Below are positions 1 to 9,458 of a stretch of 64,000 nucleotides of DNA, piece after piece. Positions within the stretch are counted from its first letter, which is position 1. Each line of letters opens with the position of its first letter. The notes under the pieces are model-generated. The model was not told the origin of the DNA, searched no databases, and saw only the letters and a list, made by a program, of their open reading frames with translations. Both the position numbers and the translations under genes were made by a program. Origin of the DNA: an uncultured Erythrobacter sp. (GTDB lineage: Bacteria > Pseudomonadota > Alphaproteobacteria > Sphingomonadales > Sphingomonadaceae); contig CANMOQ010000003.1 in assembly GCA_947499505.1 (NCBI GenBank), forward strand, positions 248,001-312,000, written 5' to 3'.

Positions 1-937
1 CCTGCTGAGTGATGATTGAGCGGTCGAGCATATCGGCCACCTCGCTGTCGATCTCGACCCCGCGGTTCATCGGGCCGGGGTGCATCACCAACGCATCGGG
101 CGCCGCATTGGCCAGCCGCGCCTGCGTGAGACCATAGAGATGATGATATTCGCGCTCTGACGGGATGAATTGCCCCTGCATGCGCTCAGTTTGAAGACGC
201 AGCATCATCACCACATCCGCGCCCTTCAGCGCCTCGTCGAAATTGTGAAACGGCTGCGCGCCGATCGCCTCCACGCCCGCTGGCATCAAGGCCGGCGGCG
301 CACACAGACGCACGCTTGCGCCCAGCGCTTGCAGGCACAGCAGGTTGGAACGCGCGACCCGGCTGTGCAGGATGTCGCCGCAAATGGTGATGGTGAGCCC
401 GGTAAAATCCTCCGCTGCCTCGCCGCGTTTGCGCAGCGCATGACGCAAAGCCATCGCATCGAGCAGCGCCTGCGTTGGATGCTCGTGGCTGCCATCGCCC
501 GCGTTCAGAACCGGGCAATCGACCTTGTCCGCGATCAGCTGCGTCGCGCCGCTCGCCCCGTGGCGGATTACAATGGCATCGGGCCGCATGGCGTTGAGCG
601 TGATCGCAGTATCGATCAGCGTTTCGCCCTTCTTCACAGAGCTTTGCGCGGCGTGCATGTTCACCACATCCGCGCCCAGCCTTTTCCCCGCAATCTCAAA
701 GCTGAGCAGCGTGCGGGTCGAATTTTCGAAGAAGGCGTTGATGATCGTCTGCCCCGCCAGCAGATCGGTATGCTTGGAAGGTTGCCGATTGAGCTCCACC
801 CATTGCTCCGCAGATGCGAGCAGATAGAGTATCTCGTGGCGCTCCAGCTGGCCAATGCCAACCAGATCGCGGTGCGGGAAGGCCAAACGGCCCGCTGGAT
901 AGCGGCCAGAGCCTGTGTTTTCGCCGGACAATGTCAT
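1..937 (-). CDS. pyrB: Aspartate carbamoyltransferase catalytic subunit (3' end beyond window)
   Basis: Catalyses carbamoyl phosphate plus aspartate to carbamoyl aspartate, the committed step of pyrimidine synthesis, in the cytoplasm. Reading the minus strand from the ATG at 935-937 gives about 312 codons before the left edge. The carbamoyl-phosphate signature FFENSTRT, the HPTQ motif (in [11 protein letters not shown]) and a late HPGPMNRG segment are all present, so the protein is close to full family length (about 310-340 residues) and only the last residues are missing. It is divergent from sppA, with a 230-bp spacer that contains a palindromic repeat. pyrC commonly follows pyrB in this group and could lie just outside; that is inference. 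Confidence 0.95.
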   Translation of the reverse strand, partial: MTLSGENTGSGRYPAGRLAFPHRDLVGIGQLERHEILYLLASAEQWVELNRQPSKHTDLLAGQTIINAFFENSTRTLLSFEIAGKRLGADVVNMHAAQSSVKKGETLIDTAITLNAMRPDAIVIRHGASGATQLIADKVDCPVLNAGDGSHEHPTQALLDAMALRHALRKRGEAAEDFTGLTITICGDILHSRVARSNLLCLQALGASVRLCAPPALMPAGVEAIGAQPFHNFDEALKGADVVMMLRLQTERMQGQFIPSEREYHHLYGLTQARLANAAPDALVMHPGPMNRGVEIDSEVADMLDRSIITQQ

Positions 938-1069
938 TAAAGCGATGCCTTTAGTCGAGCGCTGTCGCACGCTCAACCCATTGATGCGCAAGTTTTGCGC
1001 TCTTTACGATGGAAGTTTCCGCACCGCATGCCTACTTTAGCGTCAGAGATACGTTTTAACGGTGCTGCA

Positions 1070-1145
1070 CCACCCACGCCCTCCACCCTTCCAACCGGAT
1101 CATACCGGGAGAGAATCCGGGTGGAAGGGTGGAAGGCGCGGGTGG
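1070..1145. repeat. Interspersed palindromic repeat, copy 1
   Basis: A 76-bp imperfect inverted repeat. The left arm starts CCACCCACGCCCTCCACCC and the right arm ends GGGTGGAAGGCGCGGGTGG. A second copy lies at 34139-34220; 1078-1100 matches 34150-34172 over 23 bases with one mismatch. It sits in the spacer between divergent pyrB and sppA and could form a long hairpin in RNA. An upstream in-frame ATG at 995 would read through it, but that is not used here as the sppA start. Confidence 0.75.
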
Positions 1146-1168
1146 CCAGGCTATTTGAAAGAAAATTC

Positions 1169-3055
1169 ATGAGTTTTGTGGGCAAGGTTTGGAAACTGCT
1201 GGTCGGTGTCAAAGACGGGCTGGTGCTGATTTTCATGCTGCTGTTTTTCATGGCGCTGTTCGCGGTGCTTTCGGCCCGCCCCAGCCCGGGCCAAGTGCGC
1301 GAGGGCGCGCTGCTGATCGAGCTTGATGGCTTTGTCGTCGAAGAACGCTCTGAGATTGACCCATTGCAAACCTTCCTCAGCGGGCAGGCGCCCGTTGCTG
1401 AGCACCAATCCCGCGATCTGGTCACGGCGCTGAACGCAGCGGCAACGGACGAGCGGATCAAAGCGGTCGTGCTCGACCTTTCCTCGTTCGTCGGTGGCGG
1501 TCAGGTCCATATGCAAGCCATTGGCGAGGCGATGGACCGCGTTCGCAAAGCGGAAAAGCCAGTGCTCACTTACGCGCTCGGGTACGGCGATGATCACATG
1601 CATCTTGCCGCGCATGCCAGCGAGGTCTGGATCAACCCGCTGGGCGGGGCTGTGATTGCAGGGCCGGGGGGCAGCAACCTTTATTACGGCGATCTGCTTG
1701 ACCGGTTGAACATCAACGCCCGCATCTACCGCGTCGGCACGTTCAAGTCGGCGGTTGAGCCCTTCTCGCGCAATTCCATGTCCGATGAAGCGCGCGAGAA
1801 CCTCTCCGGATTGTACGGCGCGATGTGGGAAGAATGGCAGGCCAACGTCAAGAAAGCCCGTCCTTCGCTGGACCTCGCTCGAGTGACCGGCGATCCGGTC
1901 GAATGGGTCACCGCTTCACAAGGCGATCTGGCCAAGGCCGCGCTTGACGCGGGCCTGGTCGACAAGCTGGGCGATCGCATTGCCTTTGGTGAGCGTGTGG
2001 CTGAGCTCGCCGGTGAAGATGCCTGGAGCAAAAAGCCCGGCGCCTATGCAACGGCAGAATTCGCGCCATTCCTGGCTGACGCTACTCCGTCCGCCTCTGG
2101 CAAGACCATCGGTGTTGTCACCGTCGCTGGCGAAATCGTTGATGGCGATGCTGGACCCGGCACCGCCGGTGGAGACCGGATCGCCCGCATCCTCGACGAG
2201 GCGCTGGATGATGACCTCGCCGGTCTCGTGGTACGCGTCGATTCCCCGGGCGGCTCTGTTCTGGCATCGGAAGAGATCCGGCTGGCAATTGAACGCCACC
2301 GCGCGAAAGACATTCCAGTTGCCATCTCATTCGCCAATGTCGCGGCCAGCGGCGGATATTGGGTCGCCACCGCAGGCGACCGTATTTTCGCGCAGCCAGA
2401 AACGGTCACCGGCTCAATCGGCGTCTTTGCCGTATTGCCAACCTTTGAAGACGCGGCGGCAGAATACGGCGTGAACGCCGATGGCTATCGCACCACGCCT
2501 TTGTCGGGCCAACCCGACCTCGTCGGCGGCCTCACCCCAGAAGTGGACGCGATCATGCAAGCCTCGATCGAAGACACCTATGCCGATTTCCTCGGCCGTG
2601 TTGCCAAAGCGCGCGGGATGGAGACGGCCCGCGTTGACGAGATCGCGCAAGGCCGCGTCTGGGACGGCGGCACCGCGCGCCAGCTTAAGCTGGTTGACCA
2701 GTTCGGCGGACTTGAAGAGGCGCTTGCCTGGGTCGCAGCCGAGGCTGAGCTAGAGGAAGACGGCTACAGCCCGCGCTTCCTCGGCGCTGGCACCGCGCAA
2801 TACGATTCGCTGATACGTCAGATGCTGACCAGCTCCAGCCCGGACACCTCCGGCGCGCGCGGCGGCGATCTGTTCGCAATGGCCGCGCGGGAACGCGGCG
2901 CTTTGCTCGGCCAACTCGCGAGCGATGTTGAGCGTCTGTCCGGCACAGCAGGTGTTCAGGCCTATTGCCTCGAATGCCCCGCCACGCCCAGCGCCGCGTC
3001 GAGCAGCAAGGGCCAAGGCGTGCTGGCAATGCTGAAGGCTCTGTTCACGGACTAA
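1169..3055 (+). CDS. sppA: Signal peptide peptidase SppA, 67-kDa type
   Basis: Membrane-bound serine protease (family S49) that degrades cleaved signal peptides in the inner membrane. The chosen ATG gives 628 residues, the usual size of the long double-domain SppA. It starts just after the palindromic repeat, has a GAAAG-like ribosome site, and places the single hydrophobic anchor at residues 17-38. The longer ORF from 995 would translate the repeat and is unlikely. The lysine of the catalytic dyad is in RVGTFKSAVEPF (Lys193). The serine is in VAASGGYWVA (Ser394). The spacing of about 200 residues between them matches the E. coli enzyme. It stands alone, divergent from pyrB. Confidence 0.93.
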   Translation: MSFVGKVWKLLVGVKDGLVLIFMLLFFMALFAVLSARPSPGQVREGALLIELDGFVVEERSEIDPLQTFLSGQAPVAEHQSRDLVTALNAAATDERIKAVVLDLSSFVGGGQVHMQAIGEAMDRVRKAEKPVLTYALGYGDDHMHLAAHASEVWINPLGGAVIAGPGGSNLYYGDLLDRLNINARIYRVGTFKSAVEPFSRNSMSDEARENLSGLYGAMWEEWQANVKKARPSLDLARVTGDPVEWVTASQGDLAKAALDAGLVDKLGDRIAFGERVAELAGEDAWSKKPGAYATAEFAPFLADATPSASGKTIGVVTVAGEIVDGDAGPGTAGGDRIARILDEALDDDLAGLVVRVDSPGGSVLASEEIRLAIERHRAKDIPVAISFANVAASGGYWVATAGDRIFAQPETVTGSIGVFAVLPTFEDAAAEYGVNADGYRTTPLSGQPDLVGGLTPEVDAIMQASIEDTYADFLGRVAKARGMETARVDEIAQGRVWDGGTARQLKLVDQFGGLEEALAWVAAEAELEEDGYSPRFLGAGTAQYDSLIRQMLTSSSPDTSGARGGDLFAMAARERGALLGQLASDVERLSGTAGVQAYCLECPATPSAASSSKGQGVLAMLKALFTD

Positions 3056-3082
3056 CGGACGGGCCGGTGCGTGCATTCGCCC

Positions 3083-3295
3083 CTATTTGTAAGTCTCGCG
3101 GCGATCGCTGAAGCGGCGCACGCGTTTGCGCCAGGTCCGGTAGCTGGGGGGCTTGAGCGATGAACGCATCAGCTCTTTCACCTGCGCGTCGGACAGGCCG
3201 TATTCGGTCTCTATGGTGGCGAAGCTGATATGGTCGCTCAGCGCCATCTCGATGATCGCGCTGACATCTGCTTCGCTTAAATCCGGTTTTGTCAT
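3083..3295 (-). CDS. DUF2805 / TIGR03643-type small protein
   Basis: A 70-residue protein with the family pattern: an N-terminal helix (SEADVSAIIEMALSDHISF), then IETEYGLSDAQVKELMR resembling a helix-turn-helix, then KPPSYRTWRKRVRR. The whole family is this short and is of unknown function; the HTH-like middle and basic tail suggest nucleic-acid binding, which is inference. It is convergent with sppA and lies between sppA and the TetR gene. Low-risk call for the family, no functional call. Confidence 0.85.
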   Translation of the reverse strand: MTKPDLSEADVSAIIEMALSDHISFATIETEYGLSDAQVKELMRSSLKPPSYRTWRKRVRRFSDRRETYK

Positions 3296-3353
3296 AGGGC
3301 GTTAGGTGGGAATACAGATGGCCCGCGTCAAATCATGAGGGCCGCGTGGCCCC

Positions 3354-3977
3354 TCAACGCTTGGCGATGCCCTTTTTCAGCAGAACATTCACCGCCTGCG
3401 CCAAATCTTCCGGCGAGCGCTTGCCATCATCCCACACCGCATAGCGCAGGCCGATAAAGACATTCATCCCCATCACGGCCCAAGCCTCCAGCTCGCCCAG
3501 CCCTTCGCGAAACTCGCCGGATTTTGCGCCGGCGGCCAGCCGCTCTTCAATGCGCTCGGCGATCGTCTCATAATGCTCGCGGTAGCTTGCTGGATCGACG
3601 AACTCAGCCTCGTCAATGATGCGGTAGACCTCTTTGTGGTCGCGGGCGAAGGCGAGGAAGGCGGACAGCGCAGCCTGCTCAATTTCCAGCGCGCCCATGT
3701 TGTCGCTCAAGGCAGAGCGTGAGCTCGTGCGCACCGATTTGCTCATGTCAGCGACCAAGGCACGGAACAGCGCATCCTTGCTGTCGAAATAGGTGTAAAA
3801 CGTGCCCAACGCGACGCCAGCCCGGCGAGTGATTGAGCTGACCGAGGCCTCGTGAAAGCCCTTTTCGCCAAATTCGGTGGCGGAGGCATCGAGCAATTTG
3901 CGCAAGGTCTTGCGACCCCGCTCGGTGCGCGGCGTCTTGGCGTCTGTCGCTTGCTCACTGCCGCGCGGCATATCCAT
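3354..3977 (-). CDS. TetR/AcrR-family transcriptional regulator
   Basis: A 207-residue repressor-type regulator. The N-terminal HTH is clear: FGEKGFHEASVSSITRRAG, then VALGTFYTYFDSKDALF (about residues 37-75), followed by an all-helical ligand domain. The start ATG is preceded by AGGAAGGGAAG. It is divergent from a TonB-dependent receptor, and a perfect inverted repeat lies between them (4033-4056). The natural model is that it represses the receptor gene and itself until a ligand, probably an imported compound, binds. The ligand cannot be read from sequence. Confidence 0.9.
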   Translation of the reverse strand: MDMPRGSEQATDAKTPRTERGRKTLRKLLDASATEFGEKGFHEASVSSITRRAGVALGTFYTYFDSKDALFRALVADMSKSVRTSSRSALSDNMGALEIEQAALSAFLAFARDHKEVYRIIDEAEFVDPASYREHYETIAERIEERLAAGAKSGEFREGLGELEAWAVMGMNVFIGLRYAVWDDGKRSPEDLAQAVNVLLKKGIAKR

Positions 3978-4032
3978 TGCGCTTCCCTTCCTGAGCTTTG
4001 GCCTAAACGCAGCTCACCCTTCGCGCAAGACT

Positions 4033-4056
4033 AAACTTGAAAGTTGGTTCAAGTTT
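4033..4056. promoter_or_regulatory. Probable TetR operator
   Basis: Perfect 9-bp inverted repeat AAACTTGAA / TTCAAGTTT with a 6-bp spacer, in the 131-bp gap between the TetR gene (starts 3977, minus) and the receptor (starts 4109, plus). Size, symmetry and position are typical for TetR-family operators. Binding is inferred. Confidence 0.7.
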
Positions 4057-4108
4057 CAATATTGGAGACATAACGACGCATAACAGTCGAATCGGAAGAG
4101 GGAATTTC

Positions 4109-6472
4109 ATGATCAATCGCATCATCCGCAGCCGCCTTTTGCTCTTGTCTGGAACCGCTGGCCTTGCCGCACTGGACGGAACATTCGCCGCGCCCGCTAT
4201 GGCTCAGGAGGCGGCGGAGGCCCCGCTCGCTGCTGAGGAAGCGGATGAGACCGAAGGCAGCATCATCGTCACCGCGCGCCGCCGCGAGGAACGCTTGGTC
4301 GATGTGCCGCTTTCCATCACCGCGATTACTGGCGATCAATTGTCGCGCCAGGGCACGCAAGAAATCACCCAAATCGCGCAGGAGGTGCCCAATATCACGC
4401 TCGAGGTGAGCCGCGGCACCAACACCACTCTCACCGCTTTCATTCGCGGGGTCGGCCAGCAGGACCCGGTCGCTGGGTTTGAAGCGGGCGTCGGCCTGTA
4501 TATCGACGACGTCTATCTCAACCGCCCTCAGGCCGCCGTCTTGGATGTCTATGATGTGGAGCGGATCGAAGTGCTGCGCGGTCCGCAAGGCACGCTCTAT
4601 GGTCGCAACACGATCGGCGGGGCGATCAAATATGTCACCGCCGAGCTTCCCGATGATCCCAGCCTCAAAATTCGCGGCACCTATGGATCGTTTGATCAGG
4701 CCGATCTGATCGTGACCGGCTCCACGTCGATCACCGACAATTTGACCATTGGCGCCAGCGGTGCGCGCCTATCGCGCGGCGGGTTTGGCGACAACATCAA
4801 TTTGGGCACAGAGAATTACAACAAGGACGTGTGGGCGGCTCGCGGCACGATTGAGTTCGACAATGGCCCGCTGTTTGTGCGGCTCTCCGGCGATTATGTG
4901 AAAGATGACAGCGAAGCCCGCCAAGGCTCGCGCCTCATCACCAGCCTGTTCACCGGGACGCCGGTGCTGGACGACGTGTTTGATACGCGCGCGGGGCTTA
5001 ATGTCGTCGACCAAGAGGTTGAGGCCTATGGCGGCGCGCTTAACATCGCGCTGGAACTGTCCGATACCGTTACCTTGAAATCAATCACCGGCTACCGCGA
5101 AGACAGCTCCACCTCGCCGATTGATTTCGACAGCCTGCCTGCAGCCGACTTGGATGTCCCCGCAATCTACGAGAACGATCAATTCAGCCAAGAGCTGCAA
5201 TTGCTTTATGAAGGCGACCGCTTGTCGGGCGTATTTGGGCTGTATTACCTCGACGCCAACGCTTTCACCGCGTTCGATGTGGCGCTGTTCACAACCGGCG
5301 ATCTCATCAGCCTGCCAGGTCTCAATGCCCAGACGCTGGGCGATGTGAACACGGAAACATGGTCGGTCTTTGGTGATTTTACCTATGACATCACCGACAC
5401 GATCAGTGTTTCGCTGGGCGGCCGCTACACCAATGACAAGCGCAGCAGCCGGATCCTGCGCACCACCTTTATCGGCGGCTTCTCTGACCTGTTCGTGCCC
5501 GACAGCCCGGCCATTCCAATCGCAGTGACCAGCGATTTTGAAGGCAGCGAGACGTTTGAGGAATTCACCCCGCGTGCATCGATCAGCTGGCAGCCGACCT
5601 CTGACCACAATATCTACTTCACCTATTCGCGCGGATTTAAGGGCGGCGGGTTTGACCCGCGCGGCCAGACAACCGGCGCGCCAGACCTCGACGGTGACGG
5701 CGACATTGATTTCGATGATCAGTTTGAATTTCTCAGCTTCGATCCGGAAACCGTCGACAGCTATGAACTCGGCTGGAAAGCCTCGTTGCTAGACAACCGG
5801 CTCAACATCTCGCTCGCGGCCTTCCTTGGCAGCTACAACGATGTGCAAATCCCGGGATCAGTCGGCCTCGACACCACTGGCGACGGGGTCAATGACAGCT
5901 TTATCGGGATCACCTCCAACGCCGCCAGCGCCGATGTAAACGGCCTCGAATTTGAGGGCCGCGCGCTGGTTGGACGCGATTTTGCGGGCGACGGCAGCCG
6001 CCTCTCGGTCAATTGGTCGCTCGGCGTGCTCGATGCCAATTTTGACACTTTCATCGATGCTTTCGGCGTCGATGTGGCGGATGAACGAGTTTTCCAAAAC
6101 ACGCCAGATGTAACCGCGCATATGGGCTTCAACCTGGGCCTTCCGGTTGCATCGGGCATGGTCGATTTTCTGGGCTCGGTTTCCCTGCGCGGCGATGCCA
6201 GCCAATTCGAGACGCCAAACCCCTTCCTTGATCAAGACGGATTTGCGCTGGTTGATGCGAGCATTGTCTACACCGATGACAGCGACCGCTTCTCCATTGG
6301 GCTGCACGGCAAGAACTTGCTCGACAAGGAGTACATTGTCGCCGGATACAACTTTGTTGCTGGCGGCACAGGCGGCGCACCGTTTGCCTCGACTCTGGGA
6401 CTAGAGGGCACGCTCACTGGCTTTTACGGCGATCCTCGGCGGTTCTATGTGACGGGTGAAGTGCGCTTCTAG
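4109..6472 (+). CDS. TonB-dependent outer-membrane receptor
   Basis: A 787-residue TonB-dependent receptor importing an unknown substrate. The ATG at 4109 is chosen because GGAAGAGGGA precedes it and a signal peptide follows (LLLLSGTAGLAALDG ... APAMAQ). A longer frame from a TTG at 4037 would run through the operator. The plug domain has GSIIVTARRREERLVDVP, YIDDVYLNRP and VERIEVLRGPQGTLYGRNT. The barrel ends in FYVTGEVRF with the usual terminal Phe. An acidic DLDGDGDIDFDDQ segment lies at about residue 530, in a likely surface loop. No iron-box was seen, and the next gene is a sulfotransferase, so the substrate may be an organic molecule (inference). Confidence 0.93.
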   Translation: MINRIIRSRLLLLSGTAGLAALDGTFAAPAMAQEAAEAPLAAEEADETEGSIIVTARRREERLVDVPLSITAITGDQLSRQGTQEITQIAQEVPNITLEVSRGTNTTLTAFIRGVGQQDPVAGFEAGVGLYIDDVYLNRPQAAVLDVYDVERIEVLRGPQGTLYGRNTIGGAIKYVTAELPDDPSLKIRGTYGSFDQADLIVTGSTSITDNLTIGASGARLSRGGFGDNINLGTENYNKDVWAARGTIEFDNGPLFVRLSGDYVKDDSEARQGSRLITSLFTGTPVLDDVFDTRAGLNVVDQEVEAYGGALNIALELSDTVTLKSITGYREDSSTSPIDFDSLPAADLDVPAIYENDQFSQELQLLYEGDRLSGVFGLYYLDANAFTAFDVALFTTGDLISLPGLNAQTLGDVNTETWSVFGDFTYDITDTISVSLGGRYTNDKRSSRILRTTFIGGFSDLFVPDSPAIPIAVTSDFEGSETFEEFTPRASISWQPTSDHNIYFTYSRGFKGGGFDPRGQTTGAPDLDGDGDIDFDDQFEFLSFDPETVDSYELGWKASLLDNRLNISLAAFLGSYNDVQIPGSVGLDTTGDGVNDSFIGITSNAASADVNGLEFEGRALVGRDFAGDGSRLSVNWSLGVLDANFDTFIDAFGVDVADERVFQNTPDVTAHMGFNLGLPVASGMVDFLGSVSLRGDASQFETPNPFLDQDGFALVDASIVYTDDSDRFSIGLHGKNLLDKEYIVAGYNFVAGGTGGAPFASTLGLEGTLTGFYGDPRRFYVTGEVRF

Positions 6473-6505
6473 GCGCGCTTTTCGAGGGCTCACCCGCGTC
6501 CAAAC

Positions 6506-7855
6506 TCAACCAAATCGGCGGCGTCGTTCCCTCTGGATCGGCGCCGCTGCTGCGTTTGTGCCGATGCGGAGCTCTGCGCCCTCACCCCAGCCGCTGGTCG
6601 GCACGTCAAAGGCTCGCACATAATCAGCAAAGCGCTCCGCCACCTCATCCGGACTCACGTGAAAATCGCTCAGCCGGTAGACGTGTGGATGACGTTTCAG
6701 CGATTTTGAGCGCTCCAGATAGTCCGCCATTTGGACCTCAGCCGGAGCCATATCGAGATCGAGGAAGCGATAGACGCGTTCCATTTCGCCGCGCCAATCC
6801 CGGTCCATGTCCTCATATTGCACATCGATCATGCGCTCTGGATCAAGTCCCTCACGCGCCGCGCGCATCCGCTGAATCTGCTGCTCGGTCTTGACCAGCC
6901 AATCGCGCCCAATGCGGGCTGGATCAACAGAATCGGAATAGATGATCGTCTGGTTCCAGGCGAGCGAGGCAGCGCTGCCGACCAGGCTCTTGGGATCGCG
7001 GTGGGTGAAGATCAGGCGCGCATCGGGAAACACATTCAGCAGAGCAGGCAGATCGAGCATGTGCTGCGGTGTTTTCAATATCCACGGGCGCAGCGGAGAG
7101 GCCTGCTGCGACCAGCCGATCAAGCGCAGCAAATTGGCGAGATGGCGGTACGCAGGCGTCGCATCCTCAGCGGCGCACCACGAGGAATAGCTCGGCACTT
7201 GCCACTGCGCATCGTGCTTCATCCCCCACATGCTGGAGACAAGCAGGCCGAGCTCCTCCTCCGGCTCATACGGGCCAGTGGGATGGATCGAAAGCGTGCG
7301 CGGATTGGCCGCGCGGGCGACTTTCATCACGCGGCTGGCGAGCACTGGGCGGAAGTCCTTCGCCTTGCCCGCTAGAACCTCTTCAAAATCCGGGCGCGGC
7401 ACCGGGCTGATCGTTTCAAAACTGCGCATGTGAGTGAAGCGCTGATCGCTTGCGAGCAGCCGGTGCAGCCGCGTGGTGCCCGAACGCATGGGGCCGACGA
7501 TGACCACGGGGCGCGGGATTGGTCGCTCAAGGATCTCCGGGAAACGGTCAAACCATTGCTGCGCCCACAGCCGGTCGGTCAGGACTTTGTTGAATTGCTG
7601 CACCGCGCTGTGCTGGCCCGCCAGATTGAGCCGCGCCTCGCCGCGCACTGCATCCAGCAGCACTTCAAAAGGCCGCTCAAACCACGGATCGCCAAAATCG
7701 CTGAGGCCGGTTTTGCGCGCAGCCGCCTCCGTCAGCGCATCTTTGCTGAAACGCGCTGGGGCCAGAATGCCCGTCCGCTCACCCGCGCCCAGCAGGCGAT
7801 TGAGCCCAGCGATAAATGCGGTTCTTTGCGGAGGCGCGACCCGTCCGTGCTGCAT
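6506..7855 (-). CDS. Sulfotransferase family protein
   Basis: A 449-residue PAPS-dependent sulfotransferase-like protein. The 5'-phosphosulfate loop PMRSGTTRLHRLLASD (about residue 122) and the 3'-phosphate segment FTHRDPKSLVGSAASL (about residue 285) are both present, so cofactor binding looks intact. It is longer than simple sulfotransferases because of an N-terminal helical extension and a C-terminal tail rich in Ala and Arg. It is convergent with the TonB-dependent receptor and divergent from serS. Sulfotransferases of this type are often near TonB receptors in sphingomonads, but the acceptor is unknown. Confidence 0.87.
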   Translation of the reverse strand: MQHGRVAPPQRTAFIAGLNRLLGAGERTGILAPARFSKDALTEAAARKTGLSDFGDPWFERPFEVLLDAVRGEARLNLAGQHSAVQQFNKVLTDRLWAQQWFDRFPEILERPIPRPVVIVGPMRSGTTRLHRLLASDQRFTHMRSFETISPVPRPDFEEVLAGKAKDFRPVLASRVMKVARAANPRTLSIHPTGPYEPEEELGLLVSSMWGMKHDAQWQVPSYSSWCAAEDATPAYRHLANLLRLIGWSQQASPLRPWILKTPQHMLDLPALLNVFPDARLIFTHRDPKSLVGSAASLAWNQTIIYSDSVDPARIGRDWLVKTEQQIQRMRAAREGLDPERMIDVQYEDMDRDWRGEMERVYRFLDLDMAPAEVQMADYLERSKSLKRHPHVYRLSDFHVSPDEVAERFADYVRAFDVPTSGWGEGAELRIGTNAAAAPIQRERRRRFG

Positions 7856-7992
7856 GAGGTAACCCTCTATTTTTGCCCCTGTTCGCCGCGATTGCCCCGC
7901 GGCGCTGATCTGACGTCAGGCCCTTGCTCTAACCGGTTTAAACCCCTGCGCAACCTAGGGCAGAGCACTTGTCCGCATATGCACTGGAATTT

Positions 7993-8019
7993 GGCCAGCC
8001 AAGCGGGCATAGGCTGGCC
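7993..8019 (+). promoter_or_regulatory. Hairpin immediately before the serS start
   Basis: Inverted repeat GGCCAGCC / GGCTGGCC, 8 bp with an 11-nt loop, ending two bases before the serS ATG at 8022. No good Shine-Dalgarno is visible outside it, so the hairpin could cover the ribosome-binding region. Whether it regulates is unknown. Confidence 0.45.
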
Positions 8020-8021
8020 CC

Positions 8022-9458
8022 ATGCACGATATTCGAATTATCCGAGACGACCCTGACGCCTTTGACGCCATTTTGGCGCGCCGTGGGCATGAACCTGTTG
8101 CCCGCAGCATTGTGGCGCTCGATGAAGAACGCCGCGCGGTCGCGACCAAGCTGCAAGAGGGGCAAAGCCGCCGCAACGAAGCCTCCAAAGCCATCGGCCA
8201 AGCGATGGGCCAAGGCGACACGGCCAAGGCGGAAGCGTTGAAGGCCGAAGTTGGCGAGCTCAAAAAGACATTGCCCGCTTTGGAAGAGCAAGACCGCGAG
8301 CTGGGTGAGCAATTGCTAGACGCTTTGGCGGTCATCCCGAACCTACCGTTTGATGATGTGCCGGATGGCGCGGATGAAGGTGAGAATGTTGAGCTGTCGG
8401 CGTGGGGCGAGAAGCCGAGCTTTGACTTTGAACCGCGCGAGCACGCCGATATTGGCCCGGCGCTGGGCATGGAGTTTGAGACGGGCGCGAAGCTCTCAGG
8501 CGCGCGCTTCACCTTCCTGCGCGGAGATATGGCGCGGCTGCACCGCGCGCTGGGGCAGTTTATGCTCGATCTGCAGACGCGGGAATATGGCTACACCGAA
8601 TGCGCTCCGCCTGTACTCGTTGGCGATGAAGCGATGTTTGGAACCGACAAGCTTCCAAAGTTTGCGAATGACTCTTTCAAGACGAATTTAACAGTCAACA
8701 AAGACTATATTCGAACGCTCGCCTTGAAAACCGTTAGAAAAAACGCGGCGAGCTTTCCGATGCTATCTGAGGAGGATCTGCAAGAGGCCATTGAGCGCGT
8801 AGCCCATGATATGATCGCTGAGACAAGTGCAGGGACTGACTACACACGCCGCTGGCTCATCCCGACCGCCGAAGTCTCATTAACAGCTAGCGTTATGGGC
8901 GACATTCTCGACGACAGTGCCCTCCCCATGCGGCTTACCGCGCTGACTCAGTGCTTCCGTTCCGAAGCAGGTTCGGCGGGCAAGGACACACGCGGTTTCA
9001 TCCGACAGCATCAATTTGAGAAATGTGAGCTTGTCTCCATCGTCGCGCCCAAAGACAGCGAGGCCGAACATGAACGCATGACGGAAGCAGCCGAAACCGT
9101 GTTGCAAAAACTCGGCCTTGCCTATCGCAAGCTGCTGCTGTGCACTGGCGATATGGGATTTGGCGCGCGCAAGACATATGATCTGGAGGTCTGGCTGCCC
9201 GGACAAGGCGCTTACCGTGAGATTAGCTCCTGCTCCAATACCGGCGATTTTCAAGCGAGGCGGATGAACACTCGCTATCGCCCGGAAGGTGAGAAGAAGA
9301 CGCAGTTTGTGCACACGCTCAACGGCTCCGGCCTCGCAGTGGGCCGCACCTTGGTGGCGATCATGGAGAACTATCAGCAGGCCGATGGCAGCGTTCTTAT
9401 CCCTGAGGTCTTGCATCCCTATATGGGCGGCGTAACGAAGCTGGAGCCAGCGGCTTAA
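8022..9458 (+). CDS. serS: Serine-tRNA ligase with an internal insertion
   Basis: Charges tRNA-Ser with serine. The 478-residue product has the N-terminal coiled-coil arm (about 1-115) and the class II catalytic core: motif 2 [15 protein letters not shown] (about 312-326) and motif 3 [18 protein letters not shown]. Bacterial SerRS is usually about 425-430 residues. The excess is an extra block at about residues 222-275, between LPKFANDSF and [10 protein letters not shown], where most bacterial enzymes need only a few residues. The DNA of the block is visibly more AT-rich than its surroundings. The frame stays open and the core motifs are intact, so the gene looks functional. Its stop overlaps the surE start by one base (TAATG), indicating translational coupling. 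Confidence 0.95.
   Translation: MHDIRIIRDDPDAFDAILARRGHEPVARSIVALDEERRAVATKLQEGQSRRNEASKAIGQAMGQGDTAKAEALKAEVGELKKTLPALEEQDRELGEQLLDALAVIPNLPFDDVPDGADEGENVELSAWGEKPSFDFEPREHADIGPALGMEFETGAKLSGARFTFLRGDMARLHRALGQFMLDLQTREYGYTECAPPVLVGDEAMFGTDKLPKFANDSFKTNLTVNKDYIRTLALKTVRKNAASFPMLSEEDLQEAIERVAHDMIAETSAGTDYTRRWLIPTAEVSLTASVMGDILDDSALPMRLTALTQCFRSEAGSAGKDTRGFIRQHQFEKCELVSIVAPKDSEAEHERMTEAAETVLQKLGLAYRKLLLCTGDMGFGARKTYDLEVWLPGQGAYREISSCSNTGDFQARRMNTRYRPEGEKKTQFVHTLNGSGLAVGRTLVAIMENYQQADGSVLIPEVLHPYMGGVTKLEPAA

Noticed and set aside
170..940. Plus-strand 256-residue ORF opposite pyrB
   Set aside because: It is antisense to a gene with clear aspartate carbamoyltransferase motifs, and its composition (His/Arg-rich) is that of a shadow frame.
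995..1168. Longer sppA start at the ATG at 995
   Set aside because: It would translate the palindromic repeat; the ATG at 1169 directly precedes the membrane anchor and gives normal family length.
8022..9458. serS as a frameshifted or fused pseudogene because of its length
   Set aside because: The frame is continuous and motifs 2 and 3 are intact, so it is an insertion and not a broken gene.
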